The notes: generated from the sequence alone by a model not told the origin. 64,000 nt of DNA from Apricaphanius iberus (GCA_028564705.1 JAPXFQ010002824.1:1702501-1766500); one strand, 5' to 3'; positions 37,801 to 52,800 are shown, counted from the stretch's first letter. Made by a program: numbers and translations.

Positions 37801-40800
37801 GTTAAGGTTTAAAACCACAACTCTCCAGTCCACTAGTTACAGCTCCCTATGGATAACCAACATGCGGAAGTGCATATGCTTATAAGTAACCACAAAAAGC
37901 GGCGCTTATAGAGCCAAAACCAATAAGCCATCAATGTAGCATGAACTCTTAACACATTCATCTAAGACTTATGTTTTAGAAACAGAGATGAATGACTGCT
38001 TTAGCATATTATTATTTAATTGAATTCTTGAGGAGATTCAGGCCTGCAGAACAGAAGTAGCCAAAATATACAGTGCAGTTCAGTAGGATGCAGCACATAA
38101 AGCAAGCAGAGCCTCTAATAACTCATCTGCTATAGCCTAACTATACCAGCAACGTCTGCCAAAACCTCAGATCCCCAGACACTGCTTTTTTGCATAAATA
38201 GTACTGTTCCTCTATATTATGAAAAATCTGAGGCTTGTGGCCATCCTGCTCAGGGTAAAAATGTCTTGGCTTCGTAGACTGTGGCGTAGTTTTTGACACT
38301 GAATATCAAGACTCCGGAATACAGAAGAAAATAAAGTTGGGTCTGCCTGTTTAAAGTGTCAGCATACCTTTAATCTAATTTCTCTCATTACTGTTGTGTC
38401 ATTCTCCACGACTGTCAAGTACCTCTGTCTCCTCCAGCCAACAGGCGTTGCCAGCCTTCAGACCACGAGAATTCCTAACACTGGAAGAACAGGCTTAATT
38501 CCAAGCTGTGAAGTTCCTCATAGGCCTGGAATTGGGCAGGGGGTCATCATAGGGTCAACGCCAAATGTTTTCCTGAGGATTCCTAAAAATACATCCCCGC
38601 TGGGCTCAGGAAGCAGAGGAGACTTCATGATTTTTTAACTAATGCGAAGGCAGCCGGTATATGTAAGGGTGTATTCATATGAGGAAGGTCCATTAGCTCA
38701 CTTGCTTTGGTCCAGACCAAATTTGACATTTTTTAAATTATTATTGCTGAAGCTCCTATTCACAATGCAAGTAAATGCAAAAGTCTAGAGTTTTTCAACA
38801 GAAACACATGTGCTGAGGTCTTTCAGCCATTGGACAGTTAAAAGTGTAGGCAGAGTAAAGCCAGGGAGCCCTGTTAAAATAGGTCAACATAAACAATGGA
38901 GATTTTGCATGCTGTTCTTGTTGTCTTTTTGTTTTTTGTTTCTTGTTTTTTTGCTTTTGCATGAAATTGTGCAGAAAACCACTTGAATCCACTGTTCCTG
39001 ATTCGTTTGGTAAGGATGTTGTATACATCATCATTCTTTGTTTTGTTTTTTTTCTAAGCAGCTGCAATACATGGAAATCTGCCAAAATATCAAGGAGGCA
39101 GCACGTTTCCTCAGAGCGCTATACTGTTCCACAGCTCCTTTTTTGCTAGTTTTAGGTTGTGTTGCTATTCAATAAGCTAGCCAAACAATTTCTTCCCATA
39201 ATGCGCCACAATGAAAGGGTGACCGCCGAGACCAAAAAGGTAGATTTTTGTTTACTGGGTGGGATAACATTCGGTCGCTTTCACACCTCATTTCATAAAG
39301 ACCAGGGTTCTTTGGGAACCACTCCAACGCCACCTCTTGAGCTGGGTCTCAGTTCGCTTGTTTGGTTCGCACAAGAGTTTGTTGAGTTATAGTTACACCA
39401 GCCCAAAAGGTCTGGACAATGGGAGGAAACGAAATAGAGGTTGTTTTAAGTGAACTAAACAAGGCTGGTGTGAATACATCCTAGCATGGTGTTTTAGGTG
39501 CGACCTCCTACAAAATAACGACCAAGTTGGAAACTAAAGAGGAACCGATGAGATGGAAGGTTTAATACGTGTAACTACTAGAACGCTTACAATTAGGGGT
39601 GTCAAATTATTGCCTCAATTACCATGAATTAATTACAGCAAAATTTAGTACACTATGTTTTTAAATCACGTTAATCAGATTTTTTATATTTAACTTTACT
39701 GTTACTGCATGCGAGTTACATTTAAATAAAACTTGTTTTTACGCTTTGGGCTTCTTGTGCTTGAGTTGTTAGGGGTTAACAACACTCTGAAGTTGCTGTC
39801 ATTGTAGACCTGTAGTGGGAAGAACAAGGTGAAGATGAGAGGCCAGTTGCAGACATTGTTGCTAACTTAGCGACTCTTTCATTATATTTAATGAGTTATC
39901 AGTCGCATGTAGCAAAAAATTTTCAAAAACCTGACTAGCAGCAGATCTGGCGACTTTCTTTTGGTGTTGTTGGAGACTCTGATGTGAAGTACAAATCTTT
40001 ATTACTCTTCTCACTAAGCAGCGGTGCTGCCATGGACGCCTCTCCTGTCGTAGAGAGCTCACAGCAGGCAGCCATTCTATGCGCAGCAGCACCGCTGCCC
40101 AGGTCCAGCTGAAGTCAGAGCAAGTAATTCACCCTACTGGGTCGCGCATGCTTGAAGCCATAGGTTTCAGGCAGCCCTGGGGACTAGTCTCAAAAACAGA
40201 GGAATATATATGGCTGGGACTGCATCTGTTCAAGTCTTTTGTAAGCAAAAAATCATAAATCATCCACTTTTTTATGCAGCCTCCCTGAGCAGAATCCAGT
40301 AACGATCACAGTGGCAGACATCCAAGAAAGAGTATCAGGCATGTAAAACAGGACATGATCCATGCCTACTGGCTAAAGAAACTCACAGCACTCCATGAGC
40401 GCCTGGCAGCACAACTGAACCAGCTCTTAAGACATAGGACTCACCCAGAATGGCTAACCGAAGGGTGAACAATCCTGATCCAGAAGGATCCCACCAAAGG
40501 TGCAGTCCCATCCAACTATCGCCGAATAACCTGTCTCTCCACAACATGAACGCTCATGTCAGGCATCATCTAAGATAAGCAGACACATGGATCAATACAT
40601 GGCATGACTGGAAACCCCAAGGTCAAAGTGGGAAACACCTCCAAAGGTGGTGGAGAATGACCGAGCAAAGATCCTGTGGGACTTCCAGATCCAGACAGAC
40701 AAGATGGTAATGGTGAACCAACTGGACATTGTGGTGGTTGATAAAGAGCAGAGGAAATCCATTGTGGTGGATGTGGCAATACCAAGTTATGGTAATATCA

Positions 40801-43800
40801 AGAAGAAGGAACATGAGAAACTTGTGAAGTACCAAGGGCTCAGAGAGGAGCTAGAGAAGGCTTAGAGGATGAAGGTGACAGTAGTACCTGTGGTAATCGG
40901 AGCACTTGGGCAGTGACAGGAGATTTGCGACCAGTAATAAGGCATTATTTTCCCCAAAACATTAATTTAACCAATGTTGTGTTATTAATCATTAGTACGA
41001 CTACCCTAAAAGTTCAGAATGTCTTGGAAGTGATTATTTGTTCTGTTCTTGGTGATTTATTGGCAATAGTACGACACTGTCGCACTATTACAATTACTTT
41101 ACTGCCCTGCTCCATCCAGGTTGTAATCTAAGCAGCACTTTTAGTCTGTCCTCTACAGCGGTCGGCTAGACAGAAATTGCTACTGCAGACATCAACATGG
41201 TTTGTGTTTAGCCTTTTCCAAACTGCACTAACTGAATGACCAAGTAGACTAATTTCAGCTTCCACAGGCTCCCCTTCTGCAACCTGCACTGACTACAGCT
41301 GCAATTGCAGGCAGCTGCAACGTCATTGAAATCCCAGGTTAGCGTAAATTGGAAATGGTTGGATTAAAAGACCCAGCTGAGTAAATGAACATAATATTTT
41401 TATAAATAACGTCCAGGTTGAAAAAAGGTTATTTCCTTTGAGTTATCTAAATAAATGAAAAACTTCTGAAATTGAAGAAAGGAAAAAAAAAAAACAGACT
41501 AAAAAAATCTCTCTGTATTTGATGCCCAAATTTGAGTACTTCAAGAAACCTGACAGACTAGCTGTGTGTCTGAAACACTGTTCCCCAGTGTGAAATTCTG
41601 AAACGCAATTCATCCATGGCGCAAGCAGAGATCAAAAGGCTACGGCACAGAGGGCTGCTCAGACCAGCCCCACCTTCAGCTGCAGTTCAGCTTTTTGCAG
41701 CAGAGCAAGTAGCAAAACGGTCGGTTTGGCAGCCATAACTATGAAAACCAAGTCTACGAGTCTGGGAAAGAGTCCAGCCTTAAACATGGGTTGCAATACC
41801 TTTGCGTCGGTTCCCTTCTGCACTCTATCTTATCTTGAACAAAGCAAAACGCCTGACAGAGCCCATACCGAGTGCCTCTGAGTGGTCCACTTGTGGGACC
41901 CTTGACGTCTGATAAAAAGTTATTGAAAGAGGATTTAGGGATCAAAAAACCAGAGAGTGTTGATGTGCAGCAAGACCTGAACGTTATGAGATAACCAGGT
42001 GCTACCAGGAGTTCTCAAAGCAAAGCATGTGACAGCAGGGGGTAAAAAGTTCAAATACTCTGATACACTGGCATCTTTGAAGTGATAGGATCAGCCTGGC
42101 CCCTATCAACACCAAGAAGTGGGTGCTGGTTATAAAGGAAAAAAATCTTGCTGAGGAGCAATACATGTGAATTTTGCTGTCGTTGCGAGAAATTTTCAAA
42201 CAAACTGAGGATTTTTGTTTATTTGTTGCCTTTTTTCCATAGTAACCTTTTCCTCTGCAAATAATGAAATAACGGCAAGCTTTAAAAGCAGCGTCCTTAT
42301 TGTGATGTATCTCCTGTAACCATATGGTGTCTCTGAAAGGCTCCAAGTGAGGGGGAAGGCATCTCAAGCAGAGGTGTTGTTTATTTGAAATGAGCCTTTA
42401 GGTAAACATGTAACACGGCACACAGGGCCAGGTCAGCTTTTTGAAGTGGATGGGGCTCAGGAAAGAAATGGGAGGGTGGAAGAAAAGAGGTTTGCCTTCA
42501 GAGGAAATGAGAACAGAGGCCTCTTTCAGGAGCGTTTCATCCTCTCCCTCCCTTCCTGTCACATATAGAAAGAACACAAAAGGTGTTGGGCTATAGAACC
42601 ATAAGAGATTATGAGAACTTATATGAAGAATCATTTAGATTTTCCTGTAGATCACCATTTATGAAAAAAATAACTGTAGAGGAGACCCGTTGAAAGCTTT
42701 GATGGAGAGAACAGGTTTGTGCAAAAGTTTTTGCAGCCAGTCGTGGGGAATGTTTAGTGCCTAAGGAAGTCCCAGTCAGTGCTGTCTGCAGAACTTAGGG
42801 GTCCAAACTTTAAAGCAGCTAGCAGTCTGTTTCAACAGCTAACCACTTTCAGATGTGACTGTATCGTTTTATGAGCTGAGTAACAGCGATACCTACTCAT
42901 GTGCAGGACTTGGGGTCCCAAAGAGGGAAAGGATCTGCTCAGAGCAGAACAGAGAGGCAAACTCCTCGGGGTTCTAGGTTTGGTTGAGTTTGATATATCT
43001 CCCATTCAATGGCATTCTGCATATGAAAATGGAGAGCTGGATCTTTGGGGAAATCTTTTGACTTGTGAACACATTTCTGTCATAATTTCCAAGTGCTTAC
43101 TTTTAACATCAGAATGATCTTGACTGGATAAACCTTTATGGTATTGCTGACTATATGTTGCAATTGTGTGTAAGATTGAGTGCATTGCTTGATCTGTATA
43201 ATAAGAAATATATAAGGAAGAGGTTAAAAACAAGACAAAAACTTAGCATAAACCAACAAAGTTTTAAAAATTTGACTTAGAATAACAGGATGTCTCCACA
43301 GGTACCTTTTGTTTTCATCTAAGAGGAAGCTATAGTCTGTGGTATGTGTCATGGTTTAAATATACTATCCACAAGGGTATCGTATATGTACTGATGATTA
43401 AAAAAACAGCTGGGTAATGAAGTATGGATTCCCAAAGGAGGATTTCACACCTTTTTTAAAGGGCAAGACAAAACCAAAAACCACAAATTATTTTTTTCCA
43501 GCTGATGACATTACAGGAGGCACAAGAATACATGTAGACTAAATTCAGATATGTCAAATTGTTAAGCTTATAAAAACGAGTAACTCCCACCAGTTAACCC
43601 CCATCTCAACAGGATGTAATTGATCTTGTGCGAAGTAGGCTGAGTGAATCTTTGGTGACTATTGCAGTGCTGTTGTACCAATCTCATCCTGTATGACTAA
43701 AACTGTGTTGTTTGTATGCTCTTATACTGTGTTGTGTGCTGTGTTGTAAGTTGGATGGTTTTATTGCGCTGTCATGTTTTGTCTCAATCTGTGCTTGACT

Positions 43801-46800
43801 CCTGCTGCAAACCAAATTGCCCTTCGGGGATATTAAAGATTATCAAATCCAGATCAAATCTCTAAACACATAATGTACTTTGATTCATCTTTTAGAATTA
43901 GAAAGAGAAAGTATTCAACTACAGGAGTTTTTCTGTTTTTTCTTTTCTGTCATAGAAATATTTCAGGTCAGTTAGTAAATCATGCATGAGCTGACATTAA
44001 CTATGTTCCGTGGAAAGTTGATTGCAATTTTACTAGATACACTCAGAGTCATTACTCATAGAGAATAAAGAATGACTTTAATAGAACCTAACTGAATGGC
44101 TGAATGAAGTAGGCCGAAGGATCTCAAAAGTAGGGGTCATGAGCTTGCTTGCTGGAAAGTGCAAGTAGTCTGGCTGCAGCATTTTGTATGGATTTGAGAC
44201 TTGAAAGTGGTTATGTATCCAAACCCATTGCACAAGTGTTATGGGAAAATTATTTTAAGGTTATTTATATTCAGTGATTAGTAATTATTAGTACAGGAAT
44301 CCAGGCAATATGGCTTAATTCTCGGGAGTCAATGAAGAGACTGAAGTTGAAGAAGATTTATGGACTTTTCATCTACTCTAATCTAACCGAAGGAATCCTC
44401 GTGTTATGGTTAAATTTGCGAAGAGACACAACATTCTGACACAGAAGCTGAAGCAACTCACACAGGCGGGCAGAGAGGACATGTTAGGTGGGAAAGCAGA
44501 GATGCCCTGGAGAGGGCCTCTCGTATTTTCAATAGGAAGTATTTTAAAAACACCAATGGAAACTGATGCCTCATCCTATAGAATGCAGCTATGTTTTTCC
44601 AGACTGCCTACTAGTAAGGCTATTACAATATACTGTAGTATACAATGTTGTTGAACTGCACCGCACTTTATCATGGCCTCTATTAAATGTCTAGTTGTAG
44701 TTAAAAAAAAATTTATCTTGAAAATATGGAAAACCATGGTGGATAAAAGTGAGTAATAAAACTGAAGCAAACAGCTAAGGTGAAAATGTTCATCTGTAAT
44801 TACTGGTATGGCTGTGTTTGAAATTTTCCTTCTGATAGGTTAATATAAATATTCATAATGTGATTTTCCAGTGCTGTGCTCCTACATGTGGTCTTAACTT
44901 ATACTGTTTGATCTTCCCTTAAAAACGTCCATGTCTGATTGCTGACCAAGGGTTTATTTCCATACATCTTCCATCATATGCTGACTGGAATGACGATGAT
45001 GACAGACTGCACTGCAGTTGAATGCCCAATGGGGCTGTCTGTAGGATTAGCCTTGTTATAACCCTTCTCTCTGGCGATCATTTTCAGGTGGGTGATGTAA
45101 CAGTTAAACAGGAGCTTGAATAAGGAAAGGCTCAACCAGACCGTATTGTTTTGATGACAGTTTGGCTCGAAATGACGGCTGAAGATCTTTGATAATGAAA
45201 TCCAGCTATTCCAGTCTGCTCTGGTCCACCTCTAATAGGGTCTCAAATGAATTATTGTCGCTTAATTCTCCCTGAAATACACTCTGTGTTCTTACAGACA
45301 ACCGAAAATTTTCATTGCAGTCACACAAGACTCAAATAAACCGTTGAAGAAGGAATTTGGTTAGAATAATGAATGAAGAGAAAAAGAGTTCTGATTACTT
45401 GCCTTATGCCTGTTGTGATGTCACATGTTTTTTTTCTTCTTTTTTGAGATGGATTCAATTCTATCTTTCAGTAGTAAAAATTTAAAACAAAATGGGGAAA
45501 CAGAAAATGAAAAGAGCATGTGAAATGCTAAAAACAACTTAAATGTTTTGTTAAATTACATTAAAATCTGGCTGGTAACTTTAACCCCTAGCCGTGGGAT
45601 GAAAAGGTTCACTTTCTTCTAAAGTGTACATTAGTCAACGTCTGACCCAACCTCAGGTTTCCACTTGCTGAATTCAATGGATCAGTCATGTGTAAAAGTG
45701 GAATCCCCAGCTCTTTTTGAGCAAACAAGCAAAACCCTAGGCTTTTTCAGTCCGCAAATATGTTAAAAATCAGCACCTTGAAAGGCAGCGTATCTACAGT
45801 GTGTTGTCCTATAATGCTTAATGGATTTAAAAGCTTCCCCTGTCGTTCTTTTGGCCTATTTTAAGATTTATTCCCACTAATTTTAACGTTTAAATTAACC
45901 CCACATACAAAAACAGAATACAATCCCACAACAAATAACTGACTGAAAAAAAAACAATCTATTCCCCTGGCAGTGCTAAGGCTTGTGAAATTAAGTCCAC
46001 TTGAAAAAGAACAGGGGTTTAAATGGAAACATACCTGACACACTAAAAAGTAATAACCTTTAAGTCTCCTGGTGTTTTACTTGGCTATGAGTGCAGGAGA
46101 TCAAACACAGACTTGAATCCAGCGTCCTTTGCCAAAAATGTCAGCGCTAGGCAATGGGGTCCAGCTTCAGGTATTTTCTTTCTTTTGGCAGGGAGCGAAA
46201 TGCAAAGACACAGACCAGCGTTTACCCATGATGGGCTTGACTCGGACAGTACACTGACCCGGGGTGGGGTGGGGGGTGGGGGTGTTGGGGGACCACCTGC
46301 CATAAACAGTGACCAAGCATATGTGCAGCAAGCGTCAGCAAGGAACAGACCCAGTCTGGAAGTTGAGCTATTCACATGTTAGTGCTTCAAGACTTGCTGT
46401 CATCCGTTCCTGTGAAGCTGCACAGATCTTTTTGAAGTGCACAAACAGACATCTCATAAATATCATGAAAGCAATGACAAGAAGTAAGTGACTTCAAAGC
46501 TGCGTAGATGGGGCTGAGATATCTCTAAAGGCAACAGCTTCATTTTCTGTGTCTGAAGATAGGTGTTGTAACAGCTCTAAATCTTGTACAAGTCCTTTTT
46601 TTTTCTTTTCTAATTACACTCTGTTCTTGTTTGAGATGCAGGAGAAAAAAAAACCTTTATTAGATTAAATATAACAGCTTTGTGTGAAGAAAGCATTTCC
46701 ATGTGCTGGAAGCTGTTGTCACAATATCCTCAAACCAAAACAGATTGTCAGGGAGCATTGTTGAAGCTGTCCAGGACGAGTGACGTTACGTGTTTTATGA

Positions 46801-49800
46801 CAGTCACATCAAGGTACAAATGCATTCTTTTATAAGCAAAACATGCCATGTTTAGAGCCAAATGATGCTTGTTTTCCAGACCGCCTACTAGACTGAGCAC
46901 CAGGAATGGAAACATGAGACCATAACAGTATACAAGGTACTGAGACTGAGAGTGTCATTAGAGAATATAAAGCTTAACAAACTGTTTGAAATTTAGAGCA
47001 CTTTTAAGGTTTACATTTCTAACAAAGGCTGCAAGGTATAGCAGCAAACCCTCCGTTTGTTGGGGCATTGCAAGGAAGGGATCAGTTTAAAGGATGCAAG
47101 AAGTATGACTATGCAAGAGTGTTCTTCCTGCCTATCTGTGCAGCCATGTTTCGTGACAGGGAGCAGTTAAGTCAATTTCTGATTCAAAGTACTAAGACAT
47201 TGATATAGGGCACTAAGATAAAATTTAATTTCTCTATCGAAATAATGCAGCCAAGTTACATTAAGGTTGATACAAGTTTAAGTGTTTACATTAAAGCCGC
47301 TGTCCGGATTATTTCGGGGAGAGAGTTTTTTTAATCCAATGTACGAAGGCCCCCCCCAAAACATCCCTTCTCCTCCCCTTCTGCGAGCTTTCCGCTCCCA
47401 CTACCCCTCCATACAATTGGGCAAGCGCATCTCCTGGGATTTCACATCATGTCATTGTGTACTTTATCAATAAACTCTATTGATTTGGTTTACTGAATAA
47501 TGACTGCCTTACCTGTTTAGCAGAAATGTGTCCAAAGCATTCGATGGTAGCCTATCTCCATGTTGAAAAGCATCTCTGATGTAAATCGAGGGAGGGGGGA
47601 CATATCGACGTAACACCCTACTCAGGTCTGTAAGAAATTTTTTGAGTTTGTCGCCGTATTTCCCATTGTTTTTTCTTTCTGAAGTTGAAGGCTAACTATT
47701 CAGCAGAAGTTTTCAGTGACTTCTCCATGACCGCTCTCTGCTATTATGCTGACTGTAAACAGGAAGACACTGAGCGGCCTGTCTGCGCGGTCTCATCTCC
47801 ACAGGTTTGTGCGATGCTCATGCACGATGATTGACAGTCGACACGGCAGAAACTCGAATTCTACTGGATAAAAAAAATTGCCGGTCAGGCTGAATTGCAT
47901 AAGGGTCTACAGGAGGAAGGAGGGACTTAAGAAAAATAAAAAAAATGTTGTGTAGAACAAGTCTTTTTTTATCACATCACTGAACCCCACATCATTTTAA
48001 GGATTTCTAAAACTTTAATAAATAAATAAATTCTCCGGAATGCCGCTTTAAATTCTCGCTCCTTGTTTCAGGAACAAATAAATAAAATTAGCCAAGATTT
48101 ATTAGGACATTCTCAAATTCTTATTTCCTTAGGGAAAAGTTCAACCATTTAATTTTGAAAAGCAAAAATCAACTGGTGATACATCTATGCAGACAACATA
48201 CAAACAACATACAGATAGCCTGCTTAGCCAAGATTTAAAAAACGAAGACATCCTTGGCATATTAATAATCAGGACAATACCATGCCAAAATGGCCAAAAA
48301 GCCAAAATAGTACATATTCGACCTGTTAAACGACATATTTGTTTTGCACACAACAAAAGGTAATTCAGATGTATGCAGTAGCGTAACAGCTACTTTAAAA
48401 GATGAGTCGGAAAAGCAAGGTCCACAGATCTGGAATTGCTCGGCTTGGTGCCCTTTTTAATTTGATGGAATACTAGAGAAAGCTCTTGCGGCAATAGATC
48501 CGGGGATTCTGTCATCCAGTGATAAAAAAAAATCCTATCTTTTTCATAATAAGGATTGCTTGGAGTGCTCATCTTTTTTGCATCTGCTTGGTTGGAAACT
48601 CTCTGCCATCGTTGCATCACTGGTGTTTCTGAATTATTTTGCTCATTTCAGTCAGACACATTTTATTTCTCTCCAGCCAGCAAAAGCTATGCAGTATTTG
48701 CTCTGCCTGTTTCATGTGACAACAGTGTCTACTGTAGAGGTCAAGGTCCAGGCCTGAAAATAAGAGAAGTAGTCAACAGCGGTATTGATACTTTTTACTA
48801 AATTGTTGGAATATTTCTCTTAGGAATTAAATACATTTGTTTAAGAATACAGCCAAGGTGAGAGAGAATGTCTGTCTTAGGGCCGGTTTTTGCCTTTTCT
48901 GTATGGAGTAAGGGTAATCCAGTTAAAACTTGCTGTAGAAATACAACTGTAAAACTGATTGTTGTAATTCACGTAAACTATTCCAGAAGACAAACCTGAG
49001 TCTAAATTAAGCTTGTGTCTTGCAAAAGTGATCATACCTCGCTGACTTATTCTCCTTTTTTTGCACTACACCCACAAGCATAAATGTATTTATTAGGATT
49101 TGATGTTGTAGAACAACAGAAAGTTGCACATTGGTTTGGTGTAAATGTGAACATGCAAACACTTTATAGAAACAGCATTTGCTGCAGTTACAGCTGCAAA
49201 TATTTTTCTATCTCTCAACATATTCTGAGCAGCTAGCCTATCCTTGCTCAAGAAAAACATCCCCATGGCATAATGCTGCCACCACCATGTTTCAACATGT
49301 GGAAGCTGTGTTCATGGTGATGTGCAGGTTTAGTTTTTGCCACACCTATTGTTTGGCATACAGCCAAAAAAAATCTGTTTTTGACCTCTCTAAACAAGGC
49401 ACCTTATTCAATACGGTTGCTGTGAAATGTAGAAACTTGACTTCGTATGGCTTTCTTTCAACAATGGCTTTCTTTTTACAGTTGTTCTATACAGGTTAGA
49501 GATACAATTAGGTATCGACCTAAAAAATGTAAATATCCATATAGATAATTTTTATTTATTCCAAAAATGACAAAAGAGATGATGAAAGGTATTTAAGTAT
49601 CCATTTAAGTGTTTTTGACAATAAATTTTAATGCTGTGACTGCATCCCACTGCTGTCACAGCCCCACAAACACAACTGGCAGTGGAAAGAATAGTATAAG
49701 TGACAATACCATCAAAACTTTTAGGTTTTGGAGAATGGAGAAAAAAAAGACTCACAACATCTGTATGTGCATTAATACCTGTTTTGTAACTTGTTTGTGT

Positions 49801-52800
49801 GTAACTTTGGGTACTTGTATGTATAAAACCTGATTTGTAAACCACAAAATACATTTTGTGCGTAACTTCGGGCGCTTGCAACTATGTGTTCAAATATACA
49901 CACAAATATCAAAAAATTACAAGTAAAAAAACATTTACAAATGCACAATTTTAAATTACATTAACTTAAAACTACAACTTCAAAATGGCTCATTAAATAC
50001 ATATGCACCAATTGCCTGATATATACAGACAAAACCACACTTACACACAGATCACAGTTACAAGTGTAAGAGGGGTTTTGAGACTAATTTCACATTTCAA
50101 GATTTATGCCTGGGTTAAAAGTTGGTCAAAAAAAAGTTGGTGAAAAAAAACATTAGGACCTTTTAGTTCTAATACATGGACTGAGATTTTTTAAAATTAT
50201 AAAAATGTTTAAATATACATATATGGGAAAAACTTGGTGCCATTAGAAAATTAATTTTAAGACGTTTGATTGGTAGTTACATTATTTAGATGTAATCAGA
50301 AATCCAGTGTAATGGTTTGGAAATCATTGTCACGAAATTAAAACTGACTTTTCTCAATTGAATATTAAAAAGTGTGCTTTGAAACTGTTTATGGGTAGTG
50401 TATAGGATTTCCCATGCAGCCATGAATGCACCACAAGTGTGGCACCCTTGGCTCAGAGGCAGACCGCAGCGGAACAATTGAAAGTATGTGTGTTAATAAG
50501 ATGGTAAGTTTGATGTTGTAATGCACTCATTTATGTTTGTGTTAAGTCCAGAGTGTGATTGGATGTCTTAGCAGTTTTTTTCCTTCTTCCGTTTAAATGC
50601 GAGAATGCACAGTGGCATATAGTTTAGAGGGAAAGCATTTTCCCAGCATTTCATTGCATCATGTACGCACATATTTTTGAGATGGGAAATGAGTCTCAAA
50701 ACCCCTCGTGCAGTTGTAATTATGATCTGTGCATAAATGTGGTTTTGTCTGTGTATCAGGCGAGTGGTGCATACGTATTTAATGAATTGTATGCATAGGA
50801 GTCGTTTTGAATTCGTTGTTACTTAAGTTAGTGTAAATCAAAATTGTCCCTTGTGTAAATATCTTTTGTTGTTGTAATTTTTTGATATTTGTTTTTCCAT
50901 TTGAATACATAATTGCAAGTACCCAAAGTTACAAACAAACAGGCTGACACAAGTTACAAATCAGGTATTACTCACACACAGATATTGTGAGTCTATTTTC
51001 TCTCCATATCGGGGTTCATAAACATCATCATGTTCAGTCTTTCATTGTCCAAATGAAAGCCAAAATTCAAATGAAAAGCATGATAATTTCCCATCCCTGG
51101 TTAGCATGGACATCTTAAGCCCCTTCTCTGATTCATGCTCTCCTTATCTGATCTCTAAAGCTTTTGGATTTTATTGCTTTATAACATAAGCTTGCCCTAA
51201 AATTCTCCATAGTTTTATGTGTGATCTGACCGGTCTGCTCCTTTGTCTTCATGATCGTATCTGCTTATTGTTTCTGAGATTACAAAAACAGCCAGACTCT
51301 TTTATACTAATCCGCGTGACTTTTGAAGGTATTTGCATGTTAAAGTAAAGGTGGAACCTCACACTTTCAAAGGTTTTAATTGTAAAAAAATAAGAAAACT
51401 ATCAGTTTCTTTTCCATTCACAATAATGCATAACATTGTGTTGGTCTACCACAGAAAACCCCCCCAAAATACATTGAGTTCATCAGTACATAAAAGCGGA
51501 AAAAGTTCTAATGATGAATAGTTGTGTGAGGCAATGTATCTTTCTTTAATAGCTACTTTGGCAGAAGTATTTTGCAATAGTAACTAAACAGGAGAGACTT
51601 CTAGATGATGTCCACATAGCCAGTAGCTGTACGTTACTATGATAAATTAAATAATGCTTCCAAATTGTAATATTATTTTCTATCCCAGAATTACAGAATG
51701 GTTTAATTAAAAATGACCAGGCTTAAAGGGTCAATAAAGTCACCCAGTATATTGTTGTCCTTGTATCCAATGATATGAAGGCTAGGATTTTTTACTTCAT
51801 TGGATGGTTAGCTTTTTTTTAGCATCGGTCAATCACAGTAAAAGAGACCAAAACTGTTTCAAAAGCCTTCTGAAAGCACAAATATCCTTAGACAAAATAA
51901 ACAATCTTCACAGATGGTTATTACATCTTTCTCCATTAGGGACAGGACCCTGAACCCAGTCTGTGCCTGTTGGATTTTCATTTAGATGTCTTAAACCGAG
52001 ATACTCGATCTCGGCTTTTAGAGGATATACATGCTGGCAAAAGATTTAACAGAAGACGAGACATGACACCTTGACAGGTGTCAAACACAACCAGCAGATG
52101 TTGATCACACTCATTGAGTGTCTGCACCAAAAAGAAGGGAAATTCAGGTACAAGATCCAAATAGTCTTTCTTTGCCATATACTGCAGCACCAGACAAGGT
52201 AAGAGGTCAACGGTCAGTCGACAACCTTCATGAGGCCTTCATCCACGCACCTTTCAATCTATAAAGTAAGAACATTTAATAAAAAAAGCACCCCGATCCT
52301 GGTTCTAGTTTTATTCCTCCTCCTTCCCACCCCTTTCCCACCACAGCCCCTCTTCCCTGCTCCAGGATTTTGCTGTACAAACCAGAAACAGATGTCTGTT
52401 GGGGCCGTGCTGAAAGACCCCGCTGTTCTGGATGCCAGCCACATGCTTTTCATTCAGAGATGAAGGCTCACAGCTCGCCTTCTTGTGAAGCCAAATATTA
52501 AAAAAAAAGGAAAAGAGAAGGTGGAAAAAAACAAACTCTCAAAATGCCTTCAAGTTTCTTCAAAAGCAGTACATATATGAGCACACCTTTTTGTCTCCTC
52601 TCCACCACGTACTGTTCCCTGCTTCGGCTAACAACTTTTTTCCACCTCATTTGTGGTGATTGATAAGGGAAAAGCAAAAAAATCAGATGTTGCTGACAAA
52701 AGTACTGCATACAGTTAAAGTACTTATGGGTTACAACGTTGCATCCTGTGCATGCATGTCTAAAATTCAAATTGCACAAATATTCCAGCCTCGGATGCAA

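Noticed and set aside
39594..39680. TTAGGGGTGTCAAATTATTG resembling a hAT terminal repeat
   Set aside because: No matching right end found, so the boundary cannot be supported.
42002..42367. 121-codon minus-strand frame
   Set aside because: Cysteine-containing but without domain, splice or composition support. Length is within chance for an AT-rich 64 kb window.
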